Of a DNA stretch of 64,000 bases, positions 22,442 through 33,680 are shown one piece after another. The notes below the pieces were generated by a model that made no database searches, was not told where the DNA came from, and was given only the letters and a program-made list of their open reading frames with translations. The DNA is taken from NCBI GenBank assembly GCA_027475525.1, contig JAMWFC010000115.1, positions 248,001 through 312,000 of the forward strand. The letters run 5' to 3'. Position 1 is the first letter of the stretch; every line of letters starts with the position of its first letter. The stretch is from Macrolepiota albuminosa (Eukaryota; Basidiomycota; Agaricomycetes; Agaricales; Agaricaceae). Made by a program: the position numbers and the translations under genes.

Positions 22442-25350
22442 ATGTCGTACTATCAGCAACATAAACAGCCTGAGAGTTCAAGCACAGGCTCGAGGAGGGG
22501 GGGAACTGGGCATGATCCAGTGGACTATGAGGAAGAGAGTTACGAAGAGTTCAGGCAGCAGTCAATGCAGGCGTCGCCTGCGCAAATGTTTTATGTGGGA
22601 GGATGGTATCAACAAGGTCCCCCAGGACAACCATATTATCAAGCTACCTAGTGGGGGTATCCACAGGTGATGCCTGGCCCGGTTGGCCTGGTACCTATGG
22701 AGGTCGATGATGAAGTGTGGAATGCACCGCAGTACTACTACCCACACCCAAGGGGAGCGGTGCAGTCAATTCCACAACCACAGGGAGTGGCGCAATATGC
22801 GCCGAAAGGGTATATGGGAGCCCCCCTAGCGCCACAAGTGCTTCTGCAGGCACCATGGCAATCGCAAAGTGTCAGAATGGAGTCGCAAGTACACCAGACG
22901 CAAGGGGGTACTGTGAAGACTCCAGTTGCTTGATCCTCTGGCGCTGAGACACCAAAAGCCCCTATCGCTGCAAGAAGCGGGTGGGAGAAGGGCAGGAGAC
23001 AGGTGGAGGAGCCGGTAGAGGTGGAGGAGGAAATGCAAGAGGCCATGCGGTGGAGATTGGGGGCAGCGAGGTACTTGGTGCCCTTGGATGCCGAGTTTTT
23101 GAGTGATCTGCTCGTGATGATGGTGCTGAGTGGGCTGCTGGATGAAAACAATAATCTGCAATGTCAGTGGCAGATGGCGCTGCAGCAGCTATTGAATATG
23201 CAGAAGCGCAAAACACAGAGCCAGACAGAGGACCACAAGAGTGAGCCCAAGAGGGCTAAAGTAGCAGAGGAAGAGTGTGGTGATTTACTACAGGTGCGTG
23301 AAAAGCAGCTGATGAAGCCGTTAGTGGAGTTGGTGGAGGGACCATTCACCGGGCTTATAGTGGAGGGCCATGATGAAGGTATGGAGGCAGGAGAAGTGTT
23401 GACCGCAGAAAGTACGGGGATCTGCAGGGCAGAGGAACTGGCGGTGAGAGTGAGTGAGACACCAGCAGGGAGAGTGGGGGTGCCAAGTGCACCCAATAAG
23501 AGTATGGAGGCTTCCATACATGTGCCCAGCCCTGTGATGGCAGCACCAGCAAGGAGGCAGGAGTCCAGGCATCAGGTTGATGTGAGCAAGCTGGTCTCAC
23601 AAAATTTCCCTGCTGATGTTCCGTTTGGGGTAGGGCCTGCCCAGCTACAATTCGTACTTCCAGAGCTCCTGCCCACTTCAGCCAGCGTGTTTGTCATAGC
23701 ACTGGTTCCAAGTGACCCACGACCTGCTCCCAGCAGGAAGGAAGAGGGTAAAGGCAAGGCTAAGGCAGCCTTTGGAGATGTAGCAAATGAGGACAGTGAT
23801 TATGGGCAGGAGTCGTCTTCATCTGCATCGGAAGGCGAAGAGGGTAGGCCCAGAGAGTCCTCAATGGATCGCCTGGGGAGACAGCTGTATCTTGTGCAGG
23901 TGTGCAAAAAGAAGGTGAATCGGAAGTTGGAGGCAGAATGCCTCATGGAGCGACAGGCCAAGTTGCAGTTCAGGAGAATCCCGGACTTGCTAGGGGTGTA
24001 CGTTTGGAACACCCATAATGTAGAGTGACGCAACTCCTGTTTTGTGGAGGGTCTGGGAGAGTATTTCTACTGATCCCCTTACTCCAATGCTGTTTTCTTT
24101 GGGAACGAGGCCAATAAGGCCTCGTATTTTGAGCAGCGATATCAGAAGAGTGTGGCCGTACTGTGCACCATGGTATACAAGCATGCATCATGGGGATTTC
24201 CCATGAACCTGCACAAGCTATACAGACTGTTCAAGTACCTGTCTAACAAGCATGCTCCACAGTAGAAACGTATTGTGGCGTACATGCTGTTTACAGAGTT
24301 CCAGCACTTTGCTAGAATGATTGAGACTGACTTCAGAGACGACACTATGAGGTATGCGCTGGACGACACAATGTTTGCATTCCCAGTCGACCCTCAACGA
24401 CCGGGCATGTCTGAGGATGATGCCATGATGGAGTGGGTGACCATACTCTCTCGGTTGACAACACGCAAGAAAGAATGTGCAAGGAAGATGGCAGCTTGCA
24501 ACTCGTGGCTATGCGTCCCCCTCCGCCCACGCAACCATTTGACCTTGACATATTGGTGCAGTACACCATTGTATTTGGCCGTCCAGGCCTGGATAATGCA
24601 TTTACCGGTCTGGCCTTTGACTTAGCGTATCAGATACACTACCGTACACTCTTTGGTTATGCCTTGGTACAGGCAGTATGTGCCAGTGGAGCAGGTTGAC
24701 CCACCATAGTGCGACAGCTGGCACTGGTGTTTGCACAACCTGGATTGTATAGGGAGGCCGTAGTGGCCTTCAATAAGAAGGATGCTCAACACCCATTTCA
24801 GCCGTTGGATGGGGAAAACTTTGAGTGCCACCAAGTATACATGTCCAAAAGTGTGTTGCAGAATTTCAGTAACGATGATGCCATTTGAGTGCTGCTGCAG
24901 AATCGTATCCCAGTAGAATGGGTGGACCATGCATACACCTATGGATTGGTGTACATGGAGCAGCACTTTTTCAAACCCACTGTTTTGCTTGACGTCTTCT
25001 GAGCAGCCAATAACGAGCAACATCATTGCTTGGCCACGTACGGCATGCCTCCTGCCATCCCAAACTGGGATGGGTGGCGTCAGATAGATGCAGACAATCA
25101 ATATTGTCTATTGTTTAAGATCCGTGAGGAGAGGGCAAGCATGCCCACACAGAGCAGGGGAATGTACTACTATATTGGTACCAACCCCAACTTTGAGTAT
25201 TTGCGGATGAGACCGCAGAAGGATATTCCTCCTATTCTAACACCCCTGGGGTGCCCTGTGGACACCAAGACGACTAATGTCGCCCTGAAGGATACAGAAA
25301 TGGCCACCCCTGAAGAGGTCGTGGATGCCCAACCATTGTTGTCAACTTAA
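22442..25350 (+). pseudogene. ORF3 of gypsy A, unknown function
   Basis: It starts at ATG 22442, after the chromodomain. One frame is followed to about 24450, with TAG at 22649 and TGA at 22931, 24026, about 24071 and others, then it shifts one frame and continues to 25348. The first part is Gln/Tyr/Pro-rich, followed by an acidic and Lys-rich low-complexity region. The C-terminal third is conserved with element X (12-1652): a KASYFEQRYQ..GFPMN..L..L block, LAYQIHYRTLFGYAL, FAQPGLY, PVEWVDHAYT and NNEQHH. No known enzyme motif, signal peptide or membrane helix was found. Its conservation between two diverged elements argues for a function in the element's life cycle. It sits where Env genes sit in errantiviruses but does not resemble one. 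Confidence 0.75.
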
Positions 25351-25599
25351 GAAATGAAAGCAGCAGCAGATTGGGTGAGGCTCCTAGCCTGTTGCCCACC
25401 CCATCCAGATATTCAGTGTAGATCGGAACACTGCATGCGGGAGAGTGGCGCAGTAGTGCTCGGCAACATTGAGAGATGAAGACAAAGGGGTGGCAATGCT
25501 GCCCCACCTGAAAAAAAATGAGAATGCACCAAGGCAGCAATTGAGCCCTCGATGCAATATGGATATGCTAGATCGTGATAATGATCTCAATGGGGGGCA

Positions 25600-25791
25600 T
25601 GTAACGGCCCAAACTTACATTATGATACCTATCTTGTTATTATGCAACATAATGTCGCATTTATACTAGTGTTTATAGTTATTTGGACTTTAGTTCTTTT
25701 TTCTTGTGTTACATAGCTGAAATCGAGATGCTAGTCTGATTCACTCATATGACTAAGGACTTAGAATTTCCACTATTGTAACTACGTTACA
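25600..25791 (+). repeat. right LTR of gypsy A
   Basis: 192 bp, TGTAACGG..GTTACA, preceded by the purine tract ATGGGGGGCA. The target duplication GATAA follows at 25792-25796. Confidence 0.95.
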
Positions 25792-25796
25792 GATAA

Positions 25797-26523
25797 GATG
25801 CAGAGGGAATTAGACCTTGCTCAACCAGAGAGGCAGCAATTATCTCCCCTCTCTGGAGAATAGGTACATTAAGGGAATAGGTATCTTTGGCAAATCATCA
25901 GATGTCACAGATAATGCTAGTCAACGGTGTACCAAAGATGTCTACAACTGTGATAGAACATGTCTCCTGAACTATCACATCTGGACTCAAAGGAGCCGCA
26001 AGTTCCTTTTCTGATACCCCGCATTTCTGACTCCACCATAAGTATGCACTGACTATGGCGTCTAACTGTGTGGCAAAGCCTAGGTTTTGGCAAATTATCA
26101 TGTCTCGATGTCTCCAATATTTTCTTCAGTTTCTTTGTGGACATAGTTCCTCCTCAAGGAGCTCTTGAAACTTGCTGCCAGCATGGCTCAAGTTGAGCGA
26201 CACCTGGCCATTGATGATGGTTTTGATATTGACCCAATCCTCATCATTGTCATGATGTTGTCCACTGTCTTCCCAAGCTTCTCTGATATCTTCTAGTTCT
26301 CATTTCTCTTTGTCTCAAGCTTCAGTGGTCATGAGTAAGCAATCAATATGATGGCTTCTATATGTAATCACTTACCTTGTTGATGTTCTCGAATCTCTTT
26401 GTTCTGGCAAGCTCAGAAGGCATGAATACCCAACCAATTGAGAGTTTGGACGTTAGTAGAGTTTGAATGGCCTTCATCAAATATTTTAAACTTGCTCTTG
26501 CTAGATTTTTGCCGACGGAGCAT
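25797..26523 (-). pseudogene. KDZ transposase, N-terminal part
   Basis: Probable start ATG 26523. The first exon is basic and contains LNWLGIHAF followed by TGA and ACQNKEIREHQQ; KDZ relatives have Arg at the stop. A GTAAGT donor follows (intron about 26316-26372), then an acidic block DEDWVNIKTII, LSHAGSKFQELLEEEL, another TGA, and LGFATQLDAIVSAYLWWSQKCGVSEKEL up to the gypsy A junction. These blocks and their order fit the N-terminal region of Agaricomycete KDZ transposases. It is joined to 14829 by removing gypsy A. Confidence 0.65.
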
Positions 26524-26745
26524 TGCCACTGATGCACTTATGTGGCAGTACACAAAACAGAGTAAAGCTTCCATGTGATTAGCTGATATAATGGCAGGTG
26601 TGATAAGGCCAGATACATTGCTTTCTATGCGTGCTGAATGCACAGGCCTCATTCTTGATAGATTGTATGAGGTTCATATTGGCTATTAAGTGCCACAAAG
26701 TCTCATTGCTCCACAGAGTTGATTCTTACAAACAAAACAGTGAAG

Positions 26746-27174
26746 ATGAATTATATTAACTATGATACAGCTATTGTCAAGAAATATCATGTGCATGTTG
26801 TTGGTTGGCCTTCAAGGATACAGTTCGGCAGCCTCTCAAATATTTCAACCATGGATGACATCCGTCTTTTATGTTTCACACTGTGAGATGATGTATGCAA
26901 GTGGGCTTTTCTCATGGCTGAGGAGTGGAGAGAGCATGATCAGAAGCTTGCTGATGCATGTAACCAAGGTGTAGTCATTGGAAAGAAGAGGAAGGAGCAC
27001 TCAGATAAGGGCAAGCCAAGGACGACTGGAAAAGAGCAGCTATTGAAGAAAAAAAAGACATCACAGCTGCTACCAGGCCCCATATACAAGAGCTGCAAGC
27101 ATATTGATGATGAGTTACAGCCTGGCACCAATGACAAGTTCAAATCCAGTAGTGGTGGCAAGGACAACAATTAG
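26746..27174 (+). pseudogene. C-terminal fragment of a conserved fungal ORF of unknown function
   Basis: Plus-strand frame beginning MNYINYDTAIVKKYHVHVVGWP, with one TGA at 26884-26886 between CFTL and DDVCKW and an end at TAG 27172-27174. It has the V-x-L/V-V-G-W-P..I..M-D-D-I-R-L-L order followed by a Lys-rich tail. I recall similar tails at the C-terminus of multicopy Agaricomycete proteins of unknown function. No N-terminal part is present: only about 220 bp separate it from the divergent KDZ gene, so it is a captured or truncated piece within the KDZ element. Confidence 0.45.
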
Positions 27175-27256
27175 ACAGCTTTTAAACCAGCACTATTATC
27201 CTGTGTATAGTAGTTCAATATATAAAAATCTACTATTTTCTTCATATTTTTGGTGT

Positions 27257-27261
27257 GATAC
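27257..27261. repeat. target-site duplication of gypsy C (left)
   Basis: GATAC here and at 44486-44490. Confidence 0.9.
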
Positions 27262-27480
27262 TGTAATCCTACAATTATGACCACTCAGTATTTGGCTGTG
27301 TTTGTTAGTGCCTATTTTGAGGGATTGTTGATCCCATCAAAATACAGTGGCGACTGATCTCTCTCTTGTTCTTTTACCATTGTTCTCTATGTGCACATAT
27401 TTATACTTCTCTTGACTATTAAATACAGCGAGGTTCTATTGTCTGTTTGGTGTTGGTCTAAGTGTGGACAATATCCTACA
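27262..27480 (+). repeat. left LTR of gypsy C
   Basis: 219 bp, TGTAATCCTACAATTATG..ATCCTACA. It is 28 bp longer than the right LTR because of extra sequence near 27405-27435. Confidence 0.9.
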
Positions 27481-27621
27481 CTTCTTTGACAATATCCAAC
27501 CTCCGCTGTCATCCTTTTTCAAGTTGCGTCAGTAACATCCAGCGGGTTCTAGTTGAGTATTCTGCCTTGAGTTGCAGACAACAAATATCCTGTAGATTGT
27601 AGGGGTATTTGCTCTAGTTTT

Positions 27622-29174
27622 TTGACACATATATTGGGGGGTCTCCTGGGTACAGGAATGCCATGTCAATTGATTCCCAAACTGCCTCAAACATCTTCCA
27701 CTTCTGTCCTATTGGCAACATATCATAGTGTGTGCAATAGAACTAAAAACACCTCGCAGCCCACTGTCAACAATTCATCTAACAGACTGGCCAAAACTGT
27801 CGATTCCCTTCCTTCACAAAAGTGGAACCCACTCTCTGATAGTTCTTCTTCTCCAACACATGCTCCGATAGCCAATTGTCCAAAAATGACATCCGTTGCA
27901 AATCTGGGACCTAAACAGGCCACTGTCAAAGATCATTATACAAAGCCTCTGATTTTGACAGAAGGAGATTTGACACCTGAAATTGCTAAAGACTATGAAA
28001 CAGCATGCCAGGATTTTTTTGACACAAAAGGCATTGAAGAGGCTGATCAAGTTCAACATCTCTTGGTCAGTATCAAGGATTATCGTATGTGCGATTGGAT
28101 CTCTAGACAATCTGACCATATTATTCAGATGTCTTTCAATGAATTCATGAAGGAAATCTGTTCAAATTATTTGCCTCCTGACTAGAAACCACATGTCCAT
28201 ATCCGCATATTATCTGTAAATTTCAATCACAAGAAGCAGACCTTCTGGGATTTTGCATCGTATATTCAAAAGCAGAATTTGCTGTTGCTAGGAATCCCAT
28301 CCCATTTTGATCTCGCCCACCTATGTACTCAAATTGAAGAGAAACTGGACTCTGCACTTTCTATCATGTACTTTGAACAAAACCTAAATGCCACCACAGA
28401 CTTTCATACTTAGTTAAATAGTATCTGACTCATTAATGAAACATACCATCAATCAGAAAAGTGGGCAAGAGAGATTGCTGATGAAGTTTTCCATCAATCT
28501 AAGAAGTCTCTGACAACTGCAAATAAACCAAATACTACTATGAATGTTCCTGCCACGCAGAAGGGAGTAAGGCTACCTCCTTTGACTGATGAAAATAAGC
28601 ACCTCTTATGAGAGAATAGCAGTTGTTACCATTGCTGCTGCCTTTTTGTATCATGTTGGACAAATAATTGTATCAAATCTTTCCCAGACCTGGCTAAGTA
28701 TCAGCCTTGGACTCAAGCACGCATAAATGCGCTTGAGGCATTGGAAGTGCATGCGATGAGATCTATAGCCACCACAGTGCCTTCTACTGCCACTATGTCT
28801 ACAGTTACTGTCGCTGCCATTTTGCCAACTTTTCCGTTGGGAGGAGCTCATATTGAGGATGCTGTCTCGGATAGTGATTCTGATGTGAGTGACATTCCTG
28901 TCTCAGTATCCCACCTTGTATGGAATGGTTCAATCAGAGGGTTGGAAGTTGAAGACTCAATCACTGTTCCAATGTTATTAGATGATGGCTTACATCTTGT
29001 TCTGATTGACACAGATTTAGTTCTCTGACTCGGGTTGCAGAAACGTTGCTTGAAAGAACCACTTGTAGTTTCTATTGCATTATCAAACTCAGCAAAGAAA
29101 GTCTCTACTGTATTGTCTGAATATTGTAAATTGTCTACAACATCGCTTGACAAAGCTTGGACATCTAATACTGT
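27622..29174 (+). pseudogene. gag: Gag and first half of protease, gypsy C
   Basis: An open frame to 28185, then the same frame to 29026 with TAG at 28183-28185 and others. The capsid-like part includes DFFDTKGIEEADQVQ and W-x-x-x-QSDHI. A damaged zinc knuckle CYHCCCLFVSCWTNNC (28627-28674) has Cys where His is expected. The protease start is LLDDGLHLVLIDTDLVL near 28980, with the D-x-G core present as DDG. The frame runs into the insertion at 29180 just after NTVR, and its continuation (AIVALNLYYPVIL) resumes at about 30152. Confidence 0.7.
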
Positions 29175-30153
29175 ACGCTGATAGGATCTCACACAGGCTA
29201 GGCACATCAATGGCAGGCTCAGCAGCGGTTCCGGACACCTTGCCACACTCATGCTAAACTTGGCGCATGCAATTTGTCCTTTCTAGGCCATTCCCAATAG
29301 ACATGCATGGCAACCATCAAGATCAATCAGTGATAGCACCAGCGGCAGCTGGAATGACAGCTATCATCATGCTGTCAGTAAGGTCTTGACAGATGGTGCT
29401 AATTAATCAGCACATGGCTCAGCTAGCCAGTGATAGTGCTTACAAATTAGAGATAATGCAATAACTCGTGATGGCAAGACTGGCATTTCACTATGGCGCA
29501 TGATAGTACTTGGCAACCTCAAGACAGACAGAATAAACAGTGAGCTCATAATTTCCTTTTATTTAGTTTAATTCACGGCCTTTACTTACATTCTTACCAT
29601 TCCATCCCTGCCTTGGCGATGCTTAGTCGCTTGGTGATGGGGAACTTTAACTTACTATAAATACTTACTACTTGTCAATAGTCAAAACAGAACAGAGTAC
29701 CCCACTTTACACCCCTCAGTTCATCCTACAGTTCAGATTTCTCCTTGAGCTGACTAAGTTCATAGTCATCAATTGTCTGAACACTCTTAGCCTGCTTGCT
29801 GCAGTTACACTTACAGAACTTACACGCCTTGCACTTATGGCAGGCATCACACAGCTTAGTCATCGCTAAGCCTCTAGTTTCCTTCCCGCATCCTCTTGCC
29901 ACATTTAACCATGTTTATCTTCCTACCCTTTTAGGTGCACTCCCCATGTTGGCACACCCTCCTTACCGCATTTTCTTGCTGACTATCATTAACGACTTTC
30001 ACCAAATCCTGCCATTTAACTCTTTTTCTGACTTGTTCTCTGAGAACTGCCTGGGACTCCCTCAATCTTAGCACACTCAACACATTATTACACAGGTCAG
30101 TAGCCATAAACCATATCTGCTACTGATCTACTTTTGGATGTCATCAACACGCT
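29175..30153. mobile_element. insertion of about 970 bp (solo LTR or small element) in gypsy C protease
   Basis: ACGCT at 29175-29179 and 30149-30153 flanks the insert, and the protease frame (..NTVR | AIVALNLYYP..) is continuous when the insert and one repeat are removed. The insert has no long ORF. It contains a TATA-like CTATAAATA near 29656 followed by a pyrimidine-rich stretch, as LTRs do. It reads TGATAGGATC..GTCATCA inside its ends, allowing a TG..CA reading. No second copy exists in the window. Confidence 0.6.
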
Positions 30154-30893
30154 ATTGTAGCTCTGAATTTGTACTATCCTGTAATCCTCAGACGCCCATT
30201 TTTGAAAGCAAATCATATTGTAATTGACCATGATAAAGACAGTGTCATAGATAAATAGACAATATATAATTTAGTCAATCCAGTACTGCAAAAAAGAGAG
30301 CTGATTTGACAGTTTATACCTTTGAGAAAAAGGTTGAGAGAAACATTGAATTGTCAAAAGGAAATGATGAAAGAATTAAAAGCTGTGTGTGCCTTGTATT
30401 TAGAAAGATTGGAACAGCTAGGCTTGTTTGAAAAGATGACTAAGATAAATGTTGTTGCTGTGATCTGTGCATAAATTGAGGAGTTGGTGGCAGAGCAAAC
30501 ACTTGCAAAGTTTGATGAAAATGTGAAACATGAATTTAAAGACGTCTTCAAACCGGTTATGAATGTTAAAGATCTTCCAAGGGATGTGCTGGCAGAAATT
30601 CAGTTGAAGAAGGCTGATCATGCAATTAAAACAAGAACATATCAATGTTCACAGAAGTATTGGAAAGCGTGGAAAGTATTAATTGATAAACACCTTGATG
30701 CTGGTTGCATTCAACCATCAGCATCTCAGTTCATGTTGCCTGCGTTTCTAATCCCAAAAGCAGACCCTACTGTGCTACCTCATTGGGTTAACAATTACTG
30801 GGCTCTCAATGCCACAATGATCCCAAACAACCATCCCATTCTGAGAGTGGAGGATATACTGCATGATTGTGTGAAAGGGAAATTCTTTGCTGT
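30154..30893 (+). pseudogene. pol: protease end and N-terminal reverse transcriptase, gypsy C
   Basis: LRRPFLKANHIVIDHDKDSVID is the protease C-terminus. Then a linker, FKDVFKPV..LPRDV (30541-30580), HLDAGCIQPSAS, FLIPKADP and VNNYWALNATMIPNNHPI form the first RT fingers. The frame reaches FFAVV where gypsy D is inserted (GCTGT at 30889-30893). Confidence 0.75.
30889..30893. repeat. target-site duplication of gypsy D (left)
   Basis: GCTGT here and at 41474-41478. Confidence 0.9.
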
Positions 30894-31639
30894 TGTCAGG
30901 TTCTGCTGAGTCGGGGGCTTTCTGGGAAAGCAATCGCCCTTACAATGCGGACTTGACCCATGGATATTCGGGTGTCTGGAACTCCGGGGCTAGGACTCCA
31001 GGGTTCAAGATGTGGACAGGGGAGTCCCGGGAGAGGGGACTTAGTCCGGGGGTTTTGGGTGATAGGTAGCTGGGGAGTTCGGGTGGGGGTCGAGTCATAA
31101 ACCGGAGGTTCTAAGACGAGACCAAGTTAGTAAGTTAAAGTCACGAAGTGCGTACCAGTCTTAGAGCACACGAGTATCCAAGCATGCCAGTCAATGCGTA
31201 CCAGTCAAATAAAGGGCACGCAACAATTCAAGTAACCAAGTGAAAACAGTATAAGCAGTGTAATATCAAGACTAGCGAATACAACAGGGAGCTATGCTAT
31301 AAGTACTACAGGGCCGGGTCTTGGGGTTCCGGAGTGTCTGAGATGGGTCCCGGGAGTCATTGAGTAGCGGGCAGGGACTGTATACCTGGATCGCGTGTGT
31401 GGGGTGCACGATCAATTGGTGCGGGGGCAGCTGTGATGCGTGATGTGTGATGGCCGGGAGCGAGCCGCATGATCCGATTGTTGATCGGGGCTGGTGGCAG
31501 CTGATAGTTGTCCTTGATGTGCGTGATGGCGGTGTCGGTGGTCGTGATGGCAGGGCGTGTTCTGTGGGGTTGGAGGGAGGGTCCCAGATGGTGTTCCAGG
31601 GGTGTCCCGGGGTGGATTCAGAGGGGAGGAGTCGTGACA
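30894..31639 (-). repeat. 3' LTR of gypsy D
   Basis: 746 bp. Read on the minus strand it starts TGTCACGACTCC and ends CCTGACA. On that strand it follows a G-rich polypurine tract (plus 31640-31648). Confidence 0.95.
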
Positions 31640-31768
31640 TCACCCCCCCTTCAGTGCCGAGACCCTCCGAGGCGCACGTAGCCAGGGGTTCGGACCGGGG
31701 TCCAACTGTGGAATCTGGCACCTGACTTGCCACGTATCAAAAAAAATTTTTTACCATCAAACTCAACC

Positions 31769-33400
31769 ATGTCGCGCACGCCGACGCATTCCCCGACGCC
31801 CCCACAAACTAACGAGGTCGCGCCCCTCATGGCTTGGGAAGCCCGAGATGCGCGATACCGAGCCTGCCTCGACCAGGAGCGCGTGGCAGAGCTCGCCTAG
31901 CAACATGAGTGTCTTCCCATGTCGTCCGCCTATCTCACTGATCTTCCTATTTCAGAACAACTCAACAATCCTGTCGCAGGTCCCAGCCGGCACCCGGAGC
32001 CTGCTCCTGATGCGGGTCCTAGTGTTGTCCCAGAGTCCCGCCTGAGTCGTCCTGCGCCAACCTTTGCGCAGATGACCATCCACCCTCCCCACTCTAGGCT
32101 GCTTGCTCCTCGTTTCCATCGTTCCGGGATGGCGGTGGGGGCTGTTTCCGAAGTCCCGGAGGGTCAGCGCGTTGCATGGGTGGACGCAACGCAGGAGTTG
32201 TTTGGGAAGGCCCTGAAGAGGCCCCGGGGTCTACCCACCCACGCCTGGTGCGTGAGTAACGGACCGGTGAGTGCTTTCTTACCTCGGGTCTTGTTGCTGA
32301 CTTTGGCACAGTATCTCCACTGTGCTCGATGGGTGGTCCCCTGCCTGTTCAAGGTCCCGGGCCCCTCATCCTGCTGGGACACGTCCGTGTGTGAGGCGTG
32401 CCACCTCAACCATGAGCGATGTTCCATGTCGGCGCTGTGGAGGGCGCGCTGTGTCTCCCGGGAGCAGGGGTGGCCGCTGGGGGGGGTCACCTGGAGGATG
32501 GGGGTCAAGGAGCAGGACTGGGTGGTGGAGCCGGTGGGGGAGGTAGCCGCAGCAGGTTCAGGGGGGTCGGGGAGCGGGGGGGCCAGGGCTGGCCCGTGGT
32601 CCTCCTCATGCGCCGAGTGACCCGGGAGGGGTGCGGGGGGCGCCCTGACAAGGAGAAGCAGCGGGCGTTGCCAAGCCCTTCCCCAGGGCCTTCGAAGAGG
32701 GCGCGTCTGCCCTCCGAGACCCCGCCCCCGGTTTCTCCGCCACGCCTCTCCCCAGCAGCGTTCTCCCCCTTGTCCGGAGGCCCTCAAGATGTCGACGTCG
32801 GGGTTCAGGCCGGGCAGGAGCAGGGGGGCCAGGAGGGGGAGGGAACAGCGGCCCTGAGGGGTCTGGAGGGGGATCAGGAGGCCGTGCTCCAGGATCTGAA
32901 GGGGGCCAGGGTCGCTCAGGGAGAAGCGGAGGCCAAGTTGGAGGCCTTGAGGGCGAGGTTGGGGCAGGGGGTGGGGTTCCCGGAGGGGCTGGTGGAGGCC
33001 GTGCATCAGGACGTGGTGGTTGCCCGCATGGCCTCACTAAGTGAGTGTTCCCTTCCCCGGACTTGGCGTCCTACTGACGCCCACAGGCTGGGCCTGGGAG
33101 CACCGTTTGCTCCTGGACGGGGCGGCCGCGGCACTCGCGGCACTGCAGAAGGGGCAGCACCCAGAAGTGACGACTTCCAGGATGGAGCAGGGCCTCGACC
33201 TGCTGGGGCGGGTGGTGTCAGCACACCAGCGGAGGAACATGCCCGCCCCCAGCTCCTGGTTCGAGAAGGTCCTGGATGAGGGTGAGCCTCTTCCATCCTG
33301 GGAGCAGTTGGCAAAGGAGGTACTGCGGGAGCACGGTCTGGCGGAGATGGGGGAGGGGTTTCGAGGCTGGCCAGGGGAGGGAGGGAGCGAGGGCTGGTAG
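31769..33400 (+). CDS. antisense spliced gene of gypsy D: Cys-cluster and coiled-coil protein
   Basis: It lies between pol and the 3' LTR, on the strand opposite to pol, converging with it. It starts at ATG 31769 (MSRTPTHSPTP), the same start as in gypsy E. One TAG near 31898 stands where E has Gln. Two introns fit all signals and have the same positions in E: 32267-32311 (GTGAGT, branch TTGCTGAC, CACAG) and 33041-33086 (GTGAGT, branch CTACTGAC, CACAG). The first joins WCVSNGP to YLHCARW. The protein has a Pro-rich N-terminus, a Cys cluster (residues HCARWVVPC, VCEACHLNHERC, about 32315-32430), a Gly/Ser-rich linker, a heptad region (LRGLEGDQEAVLQDLK.., about 32855-32990) and a conserved helical C-terminus with EHRLLLDG and RMEQGLDLLGR. 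Function unknown; nucleic-acid or protein binding is a guess from the Cys cluster. Confidence 0.7.
32267..32311 (+). other. intron 1 of the gypsy D antisense gene
   Basis: 45 nt, GTGAGT..CACAG with branch-like TTGCTGAC. The homologous intron in gypsy E is 54891-54934 (44 nt, GTAAGT, branch CACTAACG), although the intron sequences differ. Confidence 0.75.
33041..33086 (+). other. intron 2 of the gypsy D antisense gene
   Basis: 46 nt, GTGAGT..CCACAG with branch CTACTGAC. It joins MASLS to WAWEHRLLLDG. The equivalent E intron is 53987-54033. Confidence 0.8.
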
Positions 33401-33680
33401 TCTTCTTCTTTTCTTTTGTTTTTTGCTCGCTTGTCGATTCTCGTTCTGGCCTCGTACTGTAAAATACTGTAACTGTAGAAAAATGTATATACTTGGTCTC
33501 CCGGGGTCGACGGGAAGTGTGAGTAAGAGGGACGAAAGAAACCGGGAAGAACGCCTTGCCCAGACTCCGGGACACTACTACGAAAAGGTACTAAAAAAAG
33601 AGTAAGATCTAGAAAGGGAAGATAGAAAGTATACATGGGAGTTGAATCCCTACTGAGCCCAAAGGCAGGGGTTACGCCCA

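Larger units (their letters stand above)
14830..25791 (+). mobile_element. Ty3/gypsy retrotransposon A, full length with extra ORF
   Basis: A 10,962-bp element with LTRs at 14830-15011 and 25600-25791, GATAA target-site duplication, polypurine tract before the right LTR, and the order Gag, protease, reverse transcriptase, RNase H, integrase, chromodomain, then a further ORF of about 970 codons. It splits the KDZ transposase: removing it with one GATAA gives an uninterrupted reading (..SASY|HSKVVF..). All ORFs carry stops, so the element cannot move by itself. Confidence 0.95.
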
